A stretch of 64,000 bases of DNA from Calonectria ilicicola (GCA_020809705.1 CP085829.1:4340001-4404000), one strand, 5' to 3'; shown: positions 9,650-22,232, counted from the stretch's first letter. Notes: generated from the sequence alone by a model not told the origin. A program made the numbers and translations.

Positions 9650-11517
9650 ATGAGGCCAATGCCCATCATCAGGAGCAGGACGGGTTGCTTCACCTGCCGT
9701 CGTCGTAAGAAGAAGTGTAACGAGGAGAAGCCCATCTGCAGCGGCTGCAAGCGCAACAAGCTCGAGTGTAACTGGCCTGCAGACACTTCGAACTCTCCTG
9801 CACCTCAGAAACGGGCTGGCGGTGCTGCCGCCGCCTCAGCAAGCTCCAAGACTGCCAATGCTAAGCAGGAACAGCCACAGCCACAGCAGCAGGATGACGC
9901 CCAGGCTCAGCAGCTGGAAACCCAGCATCAGTATCAGAACGGATTGGACCTGGAGACGGACCCAAGCTTGAACCCGAACATAGTCGGTACCGCACTGCGC
10001 CGGCCGGCCCCATCTCAGTTAGATGACCCCGGAGACAACTCCTCCACTCCGGGACCCGGCTCCGATGACACGGACATGGCCGAGACCGACGATCTTCCCG
10101 TTCAGCCGTCTCCGTCTCCGTCTTCTACTCAGTCTTCGGCCGGCTCGGCTGAGTCCATGTCGGCGGCAACGCCTGTCTTTGACTATGACCAGGACTCGCT
10201 TGATGCCATGGCACTCGTTACTGCGCCGGCGGCACCTACCTCTCCGGATTCTGACCCGTCCTTACTGGCTTCCGGTATTACTATGACTATGCCTATGTTG
10301 CCGGAGCACGGTCATCAGTCCTATGAACTGCTAAGCTACTATCTTGCTCGCACAGCAAACAGCATGGGCAATGGTTCCACAGAAATTAACCCCTTCATCG
10401 CCAAGTTAATACCTCTCAGCTTCTCCAGTCCGCTTGTCTTACAGCTCATTCTCGCTCAGAGTGCCGCTCATCGGCAGGCCTCAGATGACCGGGAGCCTTC
10501 TAATGAGGTTGCTCAAAGGTATTACACAGACTCATTGCGCATGTTTCGGAATGTCGTCAACGAATACGTCTCGGGCAAGGACCAGAACACACTTGTGTTG
10601 ACGGTTGGAAGTTTAATCCTATGCTTAACAGAGGTATGTGACTTGTACTTGGCTTGTTATGAAGCACAACTAACCTTGCATAGGTTGCTCGAGGAGATAT
10701 TCATGGAACTGTCTTTGATCATCTAACAGCATCCAAGTCTTTGCTATCCATGTTGCTGACAAGAAGTGATGTGAATACTGTTGATGACTTACCGGACTTT
10801 CTTGTCGAGTACTACATGCACATTGCGGCATCGAGCATGATCTCTATTGATCCTCACTATACTTCTCAGCCATTGCTCAGCCCCGAAATCGAGCAAATGG
10901 CGAGGAATCTCGTGGAACGAAAGTATATTGGGCAGTTGAGTGGATGTTGGCTTGAGCTACTTGTCATCATCCCCCAGATATTCCAACTTGGTCAGAGCAT
11001 GATGGCGACAGTTGACGGCCAACCTGTGCCCCCATCAGCAGACAATATTGTTACATTTGGCTTGCTTCAATCGCAAGCCATGGCTTTCTTTCCCGACCAA
11101 TCAGTCACTCCATACGCAAGACTTGCCGGTCTCGTTTTTAAACAGGCCGTGCTACTATATCTCTGGACGATGCTTGGCACTCCTCACACGCAAAACGAAA
11201 ACAGCTCGCATAAAGCCGTTATGGACGCTGCTGTATCCGATGCTGTTACTTTGCTTGGACAATTACCTGCTACCGTGAGAGTCAACACCAGCCTATGTTG
11301 GCCTCTGGCGGTAATCGGCTGCTGCTCCTCCAGCCTAGAAATCCAACAAATTTTGCGCTCACGACTTCAGACAATGATTGACACAATTGGATTAGGAAAC
11401 ATGAGAGAGACCTTGACACTCCTGGAGCACGTTTGGAGACAGCCTGTCGAAGAGATCAGCCCATGGACGCTATGTAAGGCGATGCGAGATCACCAGATAT
11501 GGATATCATTTGCGTAG
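9650..11517 (+). CDS. Zn2Cys6 transcription factor with fungal-specific C-terminal domain, two exons
   Basis: Exons 9650-10633 and 10684-11517 join across a 50-nt intron (GTATGT, branch CTAAC, acceptor CATAG). Residues ~10-40 hold a complete binuclear zinc cluster, with six cysteines spaced C-x2-C-x6-C-x6-C-x2-C-x6-C starting at GCFTCRRRKKKC. A Gln/Pro/Ser/Thr-rich acidic linker follows. The rest is a helical region like the fungal-specific TF domain of the PF11951 type, with the stretch LVLQLILAQSAAHRQ. I chose the ATG at 9650 because the zinc cluster then lies at the N-terminus, as usual; an in-frame ATG at 9404 would add 82 low-complexity residues. The target genes are not known. Being divergent to the hydroxymethyltransferase makes control of the serine-glycine genes a possibility only. 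Confidence 0.85.
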
Positions 11518-12522
11518 AGCACAACATGTTGGACATATTACGGCCACTATCAGCTCTTGCATCAGCGGCCGAACATTCTTGCGACGGAATTTCTTGGTGC
11601 TTACGACGACGCTACATCGATATTTCGCCACCCAGAAGGTATTCGTGGACCGCCCAATCGACGATGGGACCAAAGCGATAGCATTTCGGATCCCACGGGA
11701 ATAGGCCTAGTCGACTTCCAGCAATGTCGGATCCCTCCAGAGACGGTTGGCGACATAGGACACCTGTATTGGCGCTATTTCGTACGTGATGAGGCTCAAG
11801 TGTGGTCACGCCAGCTCACCCGATAAATCGCGCAACAGCGACCGCATGACTCTCGATCGTAGAATTCAGGTTTGCCACAGTCCGTCGAAAGTAGCAATGC
11901 GTACCCATATTTGAGACCATCAGGTTTTGATCCGAATGGTCCATTGGGTCGCAGAGTCCACAAGCGTCTTGAATAGTGTCGCGCGATCACCGAGTGTGCC
12001 ACGGGTCAGTAACCTGCCTCGACAACGGCAGTTGGCGGTGATAGCCTCCACGCCCTCAGCAGCCAAGGATCGTCTCTTGCATGGTATTGAATGAATGTAC
12101 TTTTTAGTTAAACTCGTGATTTATTGGCTGGATTTATCTGACCTGACGGATGCATAGGCGTACTAGCGATGGTATGCTACGGGCTTGTCCTCCAGATCGA
12201 GGACTGCACAGATAAGAGCACATATCACTTTTTAGAACATAAAGCCTGATACCCTCATAATGAAAGATTATGCCGTTTTTGTCCGCTTGCCCCTATGGCT
12301 CGGCCGTCCTTGCGATCCGGCTGAGATTCGCAGTGATAGATATGGTTGGCTCCCAAATTATAGACCTCATAGCCATAAAATTGAGTAGAAGAGAATAGAG
12401 AAAGCCACTGAGAATTCAAAATCACTAGAGGAAAAATAAAACCGTAATTTATGGGCAAGATGCCGAATTTCGTCGAATTTGTCATAAAATTGAAGGGTTG
12501 GTATCTATTGTGATCTATATAT
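11518..12522. other. Intergenic region, tail-to-tail
   Basis: About 1 kb between the regulator and the amidotransferase gene. Between 11500 and 11830 three overlapping open frames of 60-89 codons run on the plus strand, with no motif I recognise; they could be the 3' UTR or remnants. The interval 12240-12520 is AT-rich and likely carries the 3' ends of the two convergent genes. Confidence 0.5.
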
Positions 12523-13395
12523 CTATGCAAGCAGGAACTTCCAAAGAGCAGTCGCCACGAAAACGCCATCGTGATGCTTCTCAGCCCTTGCAATACCGTC
12601 CTCAAACATTTCGTCGTTAAAAACCTTGGCGTCGCGTCTCACATTGAGAATGTTCTTCATAATAAAGTCGTCAAATTCGGGGTGCGCCTGGAATGAGATG
12701 AATCGGCCGGCCTGGTAGAGTCCCTGGATCTCACAGCGGGGGCTGCTGCCAAGCGAGACGGCACCCTCGGGAACCTCTAGAACAGCATCGCGGTGCATCT
12801 GGTGAAGCGACTAAAAATAATCTGTGAGTAAAAGGGTTCAATCTGCAACCGAAATGGAGCGCTTACGATTGATGGCACTCCGAGCAGCTTCTGACCGTGC
12901 TCGTTGAGGTCAATCTTGTCGACGGAGATCTCCCAGCCTCCGGGGCTGACACCGAGCTTGGCGCCCAGGGCACGGGCGATGATTTGGTGTCCGTAGCAAA
13001 TACCGACAACGGGGATCTTTGTCGTTGTGAGAACTTTCTTGACAAACTCGACTAGCTTAAGGTTCCAGGCATCGTCGCCAAATGATGTGTGCTCTGCGAG
13101 AACAAAGTTAGCCAACCGTCAATTAATAATCGCCCCTAGAGGATCGAGGTACACTTCACATACTGCTGCCCGAGATCCAAAGACCGTCAAGGTCCTCTAC
13201 ATTGGGGTACTCCTGCGCTGTGACGACGTCCCACTTGGAAATTTGCAGGTCGACGTTGGCGCCCTCGGCTCCCAGGCCCTCCTTGCCCTTTGTCAGGAGC
13301 TGGCGGAAGACTTCGCCATATGTGCCGCGTGCCTCTACGACAGGCGGCACAGGTGTGTCGCACTCCAGGACGGCAAGACGAAATGTGCGGGCCAT
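12523..13395 (-). CDS. Class I glutamine amidotransferase (GuaA-like, single domain), three exons
   Basis: Exons on the minus strand are 13395-13164, 13093-12867 and 12810-12523. They join in phase to a 248-residue protein, the size of free-standing GATase1 domains. The nucleophile motif is GICYGHQI (Cys110) and the rest of the triad is in QAHPEFDD (His196, Glu198), so the glutaminase/amidohydrolase site looks intact. It lacks the synthetase domain of GMP synthase. Free-standing members of this superfamily hydrolyse gamma-glutamyl compounds or supply ammonia; which applies here cannot be told from sequence. It is transcribed divergently from a glutamine-synthetase-like gene. The pairing recalls gamma-glutamylation/deglutamylation of amines (PuuA/PuuD logic), which is inference. 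Confidence 0.88.
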
Positions 13396-14028
13396 TTTTG
13401 ACGGGGTTGTTGTGGCAAAGAACGGGGGTGAATGGATATGCAGCTGCGCAAATGGTTCGGATACTATAGGCCCTGTCCAGATCAGGATATGCACCCCTTG
13501 CGATCTATATGCTCTTAAATCCAACACGGTGGTAGTCGACTCAGTTGGAGGAGGGTGGCCACGCGAACACCCCTTCCCCTCACTGTGAGGAGCCGCGATG
13601 GCGGAAATGACGCTTATTGGGTTATTGCTATCTAGCGGCGGTCCGCGGGACCGCGACTCCACATCGAGGTCATGGTGCAACTTAGCGACCCCAGATATGT
13701 CATTCTCCGCCTCGATGATAGTATCCACTGATAACTCCCAGTATTGCAAGGGCGCCTTCTTGGTGTGGGGAAGCGACCATTGAAACAGCCGGAAATAGCT
13801 TGGGGTCTCTTCTTGGCTGTGGTCTAGTGATCTGGGGAACCGCGCGGTAAACGTCTTGTAGGATTCCGTAATGAGGGCCTCTTCTTATGGACTGCACGCG
13901 GAAACAAGCAAAGGGTGTTTATGAATCAGATATCTCATACACTATATATAGCCAAGTATTGTACGCCTTATACAGATCCTTTTCATCATGTTTTGATATC
14001 ATCTTCTTCTCTGTCCCCTCACTTCAAT
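13396..14028. promoter_or_regulatory. Shared divergent promoter of the amidotransferase and GS-like genes
   Basis: The 633-bp gap separates two start codons facing away from each other. A TATA-like ACTATATATA lies at about 13940, some 90 bp upstream of the GS-like start. The two open frames inside are antisense or upstream extensions without motif. Confidence 0.55.
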
Positions 14029-15727
14029 ATGGTCGCTCAACGAATCCCAGCAGCCTTGACATCTGCAACTCTGGATAATGTTGCCGAGTTGTTGAAGGAT
14101 GACATCAAGGTCAAAGTAGCTGGCGTTGATGCCGATGGTATTCTTCGTGGGAAGATAATGGCCAAAGAAAAGTTCCTGTCCAGTGTCAAATCTGGTTTCG
14201 GCTTCAGCTCTGCCGTTTTTGGCTGGGATATGCATGATGCTCTATACACAGATGGAACCGGAATGTCTGAAGGTGGAGGCTATGCAGACTTTACTGCGGT
14301 CCCTGACCTGACGAGTTTCCGCCGCATCCCGTGGGAGAAGAACATTCCTTTTTTTCTCCTTCACTTTACCTCGGAGGACAAGCACGTGACCGCCTGTCCC
14401 AGAGGAATGATTAAGGGGATCACGAGAAAATTGGAAGAGAAAAATCTCAAAGCACTAGCTGGTGGTAAGGATTCCCATATTTAGACTTGGGTTTAGAGCT
14501 GATGTTGCGTCTAGTTGAACTTGAATTTGTCAACTTCCAAACTCCAACCGAGGACGGGTACGGTCCAGAGAGCAATAGGCCGAACCTAGCCAAGTTTTTG
14601 ACCAAGAACTCTCCCAAAGCTCTTAGACCCCTCACCGATGGGATGTTTGGCTACAGTGTCACACGACCCGTTGCCTCCAAAGACTACTTCCATGATGTGT
14701 TTGACCAAAGCGCAGAATTTGGTTGCAATGTGGAGGGCTGGCACACTGAAAGTGGCCCTGGAGTTTTTGAGGCAGTAAGTCGCTTCTCTGTGCAATGCTT
14801 TTACTCAAATCCTGACATGGACAATAGGCCTTGATAGTGCAAGATGTGGCTGAGATGGCCGATAGAGTGAGCCTGTTCAAGTGAGCAACACCGTATTTCA
14901 ATTAATGAACTAGAACTAATAGATGCAAAAGGCTGTTGACCAAATCCGTGGGCATTGACCATGGGGTGACTCCATGTTTCATGGCAAAGCCGCTTCATGG
15001 AATGCCGGGAAACTCAGGCCATATCCACGTATCGTTAACTGATGAGACAGGAAAAAATATATTCGCTAGAAAGGAGCGTAATCTCTCTGCCAAATGGCCC
15101 GATGTAGAGTATCTATCGGACACGGGATGCCATTTCCTTGCAGGGATTTTGGATGCACTCCCAGACATCATGCCTCTGCTTGCGCCAACTGTCAACTCTT
15201 ACAAGCGATTTGTTGAGAATTTCTGGGCCCCTGTTGCCATTACCTGGGGCAATGAAGATCGACTGTCTTCAATTCGTCTTATAACGCCGCCGGTCTGCAA
15301 GCCCAACGCTGTCCGACTCGAGATTCGCATTCCTGGCGCAGATCTCCATCCTCACTATGCGCTAAGCGCCATTATTGGCGCAGGTCTGAGAGGTATCGAG
15401 AAGAAACTTGAGATTACAGTGCCTCCATCATCAGCTAGAAAGCCGGAAGATGGAAAGCCGGAAGATGGAAAACCTACCCTCTTAGCCAATACCTTGGAAA
15501 AAGCCGTTGAGCGATTTTCATCGCCAACAAGCATTGCGCGAGAGATATTTGATCGAGAATTCGTAGAATTTTTTACGGCTTCAAGACAGCATGAACTTCG
15601 ACTTTGGAGGGAAGCAGTGACTGATTGGTAAGTTCAATAGTCTGACTGATTAGGGTTCTTGGAGTTCTCAGGGTTACTAATACGATGATGCTCTAGGGAA
15701 TTTAACCGGTACATAGAAACCGTGTGA
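14029..15727 (+). CDS. Glutamine synthetase type I-like (gamma-glutamyl-amine ligase family), five exons
   Basis: Exons 14029-14464, 14515-14774, 14828-14880, 14923-15627 and 15697-15727 join in phase to 494 residues. The N-terminal part has the beta-grasp region (VKVAGVDADGILRGK). The catalytic part shows PRG near Pro-Arg-Gly 126, ELEF after the first intron, and the ammonia/ATP-binding signature MPGNSGHIHVSL. NEDRLSSIRL and the C-terminal RLEIR stretch are also present. Proteins of this type ligate glutamate to ammonia or to amines such as putrescine or ethanolamine; fungal members are often not the main glutamine synthetase (which is the short type II enzyme). Exon 4 encodes a duplicated KPEDG motif. 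The acceptor of intron 1 at 14514 was chosen because it preserves the ELEF strand. Confidence 0.88.
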
Positions 15728-16421
15728 TGTTATTCAACGGAAGCATGGGGGGGAGGGTGTCGGCCGCGGCCCCTGGGGGGCCACGCCAGCGAGGGCCGTG
15801 GGTGGTCCGTTTAAATGGCAACTGGCAAGAGCTTTTATTTACTTTTGTGATCATGATTACAATAATTTTAGTATTTTATTTTAAAAAATAAATACTAAAC
15901 AGCGCTCGATGCTTTCTCTTCCCTTTCTGGAGACGAGCTTGGTCTTGGCTACAAAAAGATTAGTACAAAAAGCGTAGGAACTGTAAGGTGCTCTTGAAGA
16001 ACAACATGAAAGCGCACCCATGCATTTTGCTCGATGCACACATAAAGCACCTAGATTTAATATCAAAAAAAAATAAATAAATAAATAAAAATAAGAATAA
16101 AATAAATAATTTTATATATATTTATAAACTTATTTATAATAAAATAAATTAAAGCTTTAGTACTTTCTTTAAATTGGCTCAGGATTTTCCAGAAAAGCCC
16201 TGGCTAAATAGTTTGATATGTGCACCTATCAAAAGGTATGTTTGCGCGCAGCAAGACTCTCAATTAATACACCTACTTTCGTACTGAATGCGAATATTAT
16301 AAAAAAAACATTGATGAGACCTCTGTTGATTTCTTCTCGAGCTATGGATTTAATGTTACATGGATCCAATGGTGCGGAAGCCTTCCTTCTCGTTGTGGTA
16401 ATCACACGCACACCTATTACA
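15728..16421. other. AT-rich intergenic islet
   Basis: A G/C-rich patch (15748-15800) is followed by strongly AT-rich DNA at 15835-15900 and 16060-16165, including runs of AATAAATAA and the complementary TTTATAT/TTATTTAT. Similar A+T fold-back blocks recur at 37640-37740 and 57990-58085. No gene was seen. The segment marks the change from the dense metabolic region to the gene-poor middle. Confidence 0.6.
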
Positions 16422-17222
16422 TCATACCAAGTTTATCAAATTCTCCTCTCCAGTACCTTGTTCTCTAGGCCATGGCCAAAAGCCCTTCATTGGCATGTCG
16501 TCATAAACGGCGTTGTAATTTTCTTCATCGTTTTTGCAATCAAAATAGTAAACGTCTTGGTCCTTTGCATTCCTCGCGGTTGCGCAATCAATATTTTCGA
16601 TACTCAGATTGCTTACCCGAAATCCAGATAGCTCTTTCTTTTTCAGGGCAAACACCCGTAGACTACCTTGCCATTGAGGTACTTGGCTGCGATCAATGAC
16701 TGGATACACGCGACAGCATGTCCAACCCAGCTTTTTAGCCCACGCATCCGGTCCCTGCAGAGTATTTTGGATATAATTTTCCTCTGGAATTACATTTTCC
16801 GACGAAAAATGAAGGCCGTCCCTCATAACGTAGGTAATGTCTTTGAAATGAATCGTCAGATCGGCATACCATGTGAGGTCTGGCTGGGCAGTTGGTGGAA
16901 GTTGGTGCAATTTCACGGTCGTATCCTTGACAAGAATCATTCGCATCTGACCCCCAGAGTATTCTCCATCCTCAGGCATGTTTAGCTTGTCGCCGCTCTC
17001 GTCTGATGTAGGTGCTACGTTGTGAGCATCTTCCGTGTGTTGTCCTACTTGTTGGTCTTGTTTCTGGAAGACAGCACCCTTGCCGGCTTCGCTTTGGGAT
17101 TCCATGTTACCCATAGCTGATATTTTGATGTCCCAGGCGTTTTGTTTTATGCGCGTGTATATTTGATCAACGTCTACTTCGTGAAGGAAAAGGTTGGGAG
17201 AAAATCTGGCTACTATTGGCAA
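16422..17222 (-). CDS. Orphan protein, 266 residues, unknown function
   Basis: An uninterrupted frame on the minus strand, bordered by AT-rich DNA. I do not recognise the family. The first ~100 residues are polar and Gln/Glu/Asp-rich. The remainder has the mixed hydrophobic/charged look of a folded domain, with several Trp and paired Cys (for example LGWTCCRVYPVIDRSQVPQWQG). No signal peptide, membrane segment or repeat is evident. The start at 17222 is the first ATG; an internal ATG (MGNMESQ, about residue 37) is an alternative. Base composition is lower in G+C than the metabolic genes to the left. It may be a lineage-specific gene. Confidence 0.5.
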   Translation of the reverse strand: MPIVARFSPNLFLHEVDVDQIYTRIKQNAWDIKISAMGNMESQSEAGKGAVFQKQDQQVGQHTEDAHNVAPTSDESGDKLNMPEDGEYSGGQMRMILVKDTTVKLHQLPPTAQPDLTWYADLTIHFKDITYVMRDGLHFSSENVIPEENYIQNTLQGPDAWAKKLGWTCCRVYPVIDRSQVPQWQGSLRVFALKKKELSGFRVSNLSIENIDCATARNAKDQDVYYFDCKNDEENYNAVYDDMPMKGFWPWPREQGTGEENLINLV

Positions 17223-20200
17223 TGCATGATGCGGGACGTAGCAAGATATTTATTCCCCCAAAAAATCGAGCGGAGATGCTTTCAGAATGGTCAACCTGAA
17301 TGTCCTCCGCCGAAAAGCATCTCCGATGCAGAGCTTAGTGTAGCCCAAAGAGGTCTGAATCATACCCTGATGTCAAGATCCAAGATGCTACATAGGTTGC
17401 TAAAACCACCTCTATTAGCGGTGATTCCACCCTTTTGGCTACAGAAGCTACAGAGGTATCTCAACACCTGAGCCATGGATTTTAGCGCACGTGCACGAAA
17501 CACCAAAGTCGCCAATTTGCACTGCTCACGCTCGTGGCGGAATGCATGCCGTATGACGCAGGTTTCCTCAGATGATATGTATATAAAAAAAACTATCAAA
17601 TAAATGTAATTATTTGCACTGACGGACTTCTATAATAGAGCGAAAGAGAATTTTGAACCAACGAGGAGGGAAGGATACCTAGGAAGATAATGGCCGAGGG
17701 TTTCGCTTCACTAAACCCGCTACCCCAATGAGGGCCTCAGGCAACTTGGTGAACTCGTTTATCCCTATGAATTGGATATCGTTCAGTAAGATAAATTCTT
17801 ACATTCAGATGAGGCTACTCTACGAGAGGTTCGAGAAAACAGGCTCGGTTGAGAGGGCGGTCTATGGCCTAGTCTCTGTTCATGCCAGCCAACGACATTG
17901 ATGGACCAAACAATCTGCCATGAAATACAAAGTCTTTGATGTGGTTTTCTGAGACGAAGGACTTCGTAGACTCCCAACTCTACCAGAAGGTATCCCAGGT
18001 CCAGTTCCAGAGGAAGGTACTAGTAGCGAACATTCTGGTCACCAATACCAACTTGAATTTCCACTGCTAGGCGATCTGGATGAACCCGACGCGCATGAGC
18101 TTGGAAGAGCCCTTCAGCAGACCCCAACACCTCCTTAGACAGCACAACCCAATCCGTCGTCAAGTTGAGCTACATTTTCATACGTAACTCTATCAGAAGG
18201 GAGTCCAAGAAGCTCGGCGCGGAGACGAAGGATCCCCAGACAAAGGAAGGGGAGTATTGCTCGAACTCGGAAACCAACAAGGATTTGCTTATGGACTCGA
18301 ATCTGGGGATGATCTTGATGCCGAGGGTGACTAAAAGCAGGCGTATGCCTGCGCCTAGATGAAGCTATCCCTGCAACTGGCGAAGATCGTAACGTTCAAG
18401 GTGAACAAGTATATGCCCGGTAAGCCAGCAGCAAAGTTGCAGGGTTTATCGATGTCCAGCCATTACATCACAATCTCGGAGGAGGATCATGGCGGACCTG
18501 TCCACGGACCAGGACTTGGGACGGATCTACTCCATGGAGGGCGCGGGGAGCGCGGGGGGTACCGCTTTGACGAGGAACAGGATATCAAACGAGATGAACA
18601 CCTCTAGGTTCGTCGTCAAGTCAATTACCTAGGTGCCTAATGGTGGCTATCCCTCACCAACACCAGGCAAGAAATTCGAGAGACATCCATCCAGCGCTAC
18701 AGCAGAGATGGTGTGGTTCATTCTTTTCGCCTTGGTTTGTATTTCTTTCCGCAAAACATACTTTTTTTTTTTTCCTTTTTCGATCAAATCAGGTTGCGGT
18801 CCCCCTGCACAAGGCGGTTCCACAGCCACTTCGGGAGTGGCGGACAAGTGAGTTTCGGACCACACGGATGGCGAAATGCATGGCGGTACATCATCGTAGA
18901 ATTAAACCGACCATCCTAGATCGAAAACTGAAAATAAAAACACCTCGGCCTAAATAATAGAGTTAAAAAGCAAGTTCTTGGTTTTATCGTCGTGCTTTGT
19001 TTTATTATTACGGAGTGAGGAAAGGAAATACGGGTCGTTTGTCGTGTATTCTTTGTAGAACCATTTCTCAGTATGCACTGATTTAGTACACTGACTTCAC
19101 CTTGACACCATAAGCACAATCCGATTGAGCCTAACGAAGAGTAAATCATCAAGAGATGGCTATTATCCATTCCGTATACGAAAGTATCAAATTTCAGAGC
19201 CGACAAATCCATTAGAAAGCATTGAATTAATTAATCCTATGACGCTGTTTTTGATCATCACATCATACCCTATACTAGCCGGCACCTTTCCCAGCTATAG
19301 GATCCTCTCAAGCTGCAAGTTTAAATTACGTCTGCCTTGGACACACGCATGATTTGATATGTCGTATTTCTAAACCGTCAAAGTAATAGCTAGATCGAAA
19401 GAAAGTTAGCCTTTGCAGGTGTCGTATATGCGCTCTGTCATGATATTTTTGGTGGTGGCCTCAGCGATTTGCCAAGCTCGGTGCCAAGCGGAGACCACAG
19501 CCGTATCCGTGTTGCATAACGCTAACACGTAAAAAAAAAATTAATGCACATTGAGGCACGCTTTGCCTCAGTCTTGAGTCGACAATGCGACGGGTGTGAG
19601 CCATACGAGCCTAAATTCATGACTCCCCTTGCGTTACGCTGAACTTGGTATAGCGGGCATGCTTACAGCCCGAGTTAGTCCCGGCCCACACGACATAGCG
19701 GCAGAGGCGCTGGCAAGAGTGGCCGGCAGCAGGGGCACGCAGTAAGCTGCAGCCAGTAAGGGCCAGTAAGGCAGTAGGGCAGCGCAGGCCTCATGCACCA
19801 CACAGATCATCTCATCTCAACGCTCGCTAATCAAGGGGTATCTAGTCGACGCCTCATGTTTCATGTGATCCGATCTTTTTTGGAAGGGAACAATTATAGA
19901 ACAATCTGGATTGAAACAAGGCTGGCTGTCTGTCTCGTATCGCGTATCGTGGTCAAGAAAGGCTAATGATAATGTGTGTCGGCGAGACATGCTACGCTGC
20001 GTATTCTTGGTATGAGTGGACAATGCATTTTACACTCAATCGGATCTGCTCATCTCATCGCCGCATCCCATCCTTCACTAAATTTTACGAGCATCAAGGC
20101 AACTCATTGGCAAATGTCTGTGGACCGCACCAGATCGACACTGACCCAGGTCCCGTGGAGACGCTTTGGGCATCCTTTGCCGGGGGAGCCTACCAAGGGG

Positions 20201-22232
20201 ATCCCCGCCCGCCCGCCATTAACCGTCCCCCATCATTCCAGCGGCTTCAGGCAGCCCCCACAAAACCGGCCACAACCAACGCCTTCACCCGCAATGCCCA
20301 CACCTGAAGCACGTCCTAGTCCAGTGTATAACGTCTTTTCCTTGAGAGGCCTCGGTTTTTTCTTTTCTTTTCTAATTAGTGGGGAGGTCAAGGAACTTTC
20401 GAAAAAAAAAGCCATGTGCCTAGACAGCGCCAAAGTCCATGTCTGACCACATCGACAGATGGCTGCAGCGCAGTGCATGTCCCCATCAGCTAGCCACAAA
20501 GGCATGGGAAACAACAGGAGCCAAGCCATTCTATCCCCGCTCTTCATCAGCCACCGGCGTACTCCTTTTCGTGCTGCAGCTCTAAAATGTCATGTGGAAG
20601 AGCGCTGTCAGATATGTCTCACTGCCTCGGGATACTGGTGCAAAAAGGTTATGTTATTATTATTGGTGTTTAGGTTTACCAGCTTGTAATACACCTGCAC
20701 TTAAGCTTGCTCGGACCACTCAATCCTCCAATACTGGAGCTGATCTCCAGCTCCAGATACACAACTACCGAAGTACTGGGATTGACCATACAACCACAGC
20801 TCCCCTGCCCCCCCAGAAAAAAAGCATAAGGCTGGCTGGGCTGAGCTGGACCGGACCGGGTTGTGCTGGGTTAGCTAGAGGCTAGAAGAAAGGCCGAGGG
20901 CTCCGGGCCCACCCGGCTCTTTCACGCGTGAGAATGATCGGCAGTTCCACTACTGCTTTGATTCCAGCAACACCAAGACCGGCAGTTTTACATGTTGAGC
21001 CCGGAGGCTCGAATCATGTTCGAATTGGCGGCCGGTTTTGGGCCTTGCGCATGCGGCGCCTAATGTAATCCCGTGATGCTCGAGGGTATCAAGCATCCCG
21101 ATTTGCGGTGAAGAACTCGCCCCGAAAATACCCCCTGACCTTTACAAGATCCTGTCTTTTCATTGCAACCTTGTAAGGATGTTTTTCATCATGAGATTCA
21201 ACGGCACGGCCCGCGAAGATCTCTGGCTTCATGACAATATTTCGATTCCTTTCTGTGAGACACGTTGGTGATTTTTGGCGAGATAGATTTTACAGATACC
21301 CGAATCCACCGTGACTTCTACATGACTTATCACATCGGCATCGGAATGTTCGGTTAACTAAACATGACTAGGTTTTCTGAGGACCCAGTCTTGGACGTTG
21401 GCTCGTTGGTACCGGATAACGGCTTTGGATGTCCAGGACCAGGGCTTCGCCACCAGCTGCCAGTTTCCACAGCTGTAGACGAAGAGCGAGATGTATGGTC
21501 TTGGACCTGCATTATTGCCCCACAGGTCCATGCAGCCATGAGTTATTTCATATCATAGATCTAAGCGAGAATGACAGGTCAAACAAAAATGACCCAAAAA
21601 ATTCTCCTGAAAAAAAGATGCACGGGAGGACGGAACTGGATCGATTTGTCTACAGGAACGAGTAAAATGGAAACAAACTAGGCTTTTTTTTTCACTGTTT
21701 AATGAAGAGAGTTTTTACTGTTCTCACCCAAAACGGAACACAATGTTGGTGTAGATGGCTGTGTATCTTGGTGTTTTGACTATTGGAGCTAATTTGGCTT
21801 TGACAACCAAAGAAAGTCGAATCCACTAAGAAAAAAGATCGACGTAAAGGTAATAGGCGGATCCACTAGCCAGGTAATGGGCGTGAAATTTGGCCGATTG
21901 CCAACGTGTGCGCTCAGACTAGGAGCTAATCCGTCAGGACGTAAACTAACGTCCGCGACGCTAGTGCCTTGCACGGTTATGACCGACAACCCAAGGCCAA
22001 GGCGGCCACCAGATGAGAGAAGGCAAAGAAAGAATACGGGAAGAGAATCATGATAAATATGCCCTCAACTTCCTCCCAAATCAACTTCTATCCTCATCCT
22101 TCTCATCACTCTCACTCAGCTTTCATAGCTTCAGTCGCTTCTTTCAGTCTCTCACTCAAAAGTCATTCACTCAAACCAACTCAACCACTCTTTTCAACTT
22201 AATCCACCAAAAAACCCCCTCAATTCTTCAAA
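17223..22232. other. Five-kilobase gene-poor region
   Basis: No convincing gene. Between 17640 and 18610 there are scattered short frames on the plus strand (for example 18165-18362 and 18359-18607) that read like a decayed coding sequence broken by stops; I could not name the parent. A short inverted repeat (GAGGCA...TGCCTC) lies at 19553-19571. Around 20830-20880 there is a GCTGGG/GGACC-rich low-complexity stretch. The last ~200 bp before 22233 are a C/T-rich leader typical of strongly expressed fungal genes and belong to the next gene. Confidence 0.45.

Noticed and set aside
15740..15810. G/C-rich patch as a tRNA or structured RNA
   Set aside because: No B-box or consistent stem set could be found.
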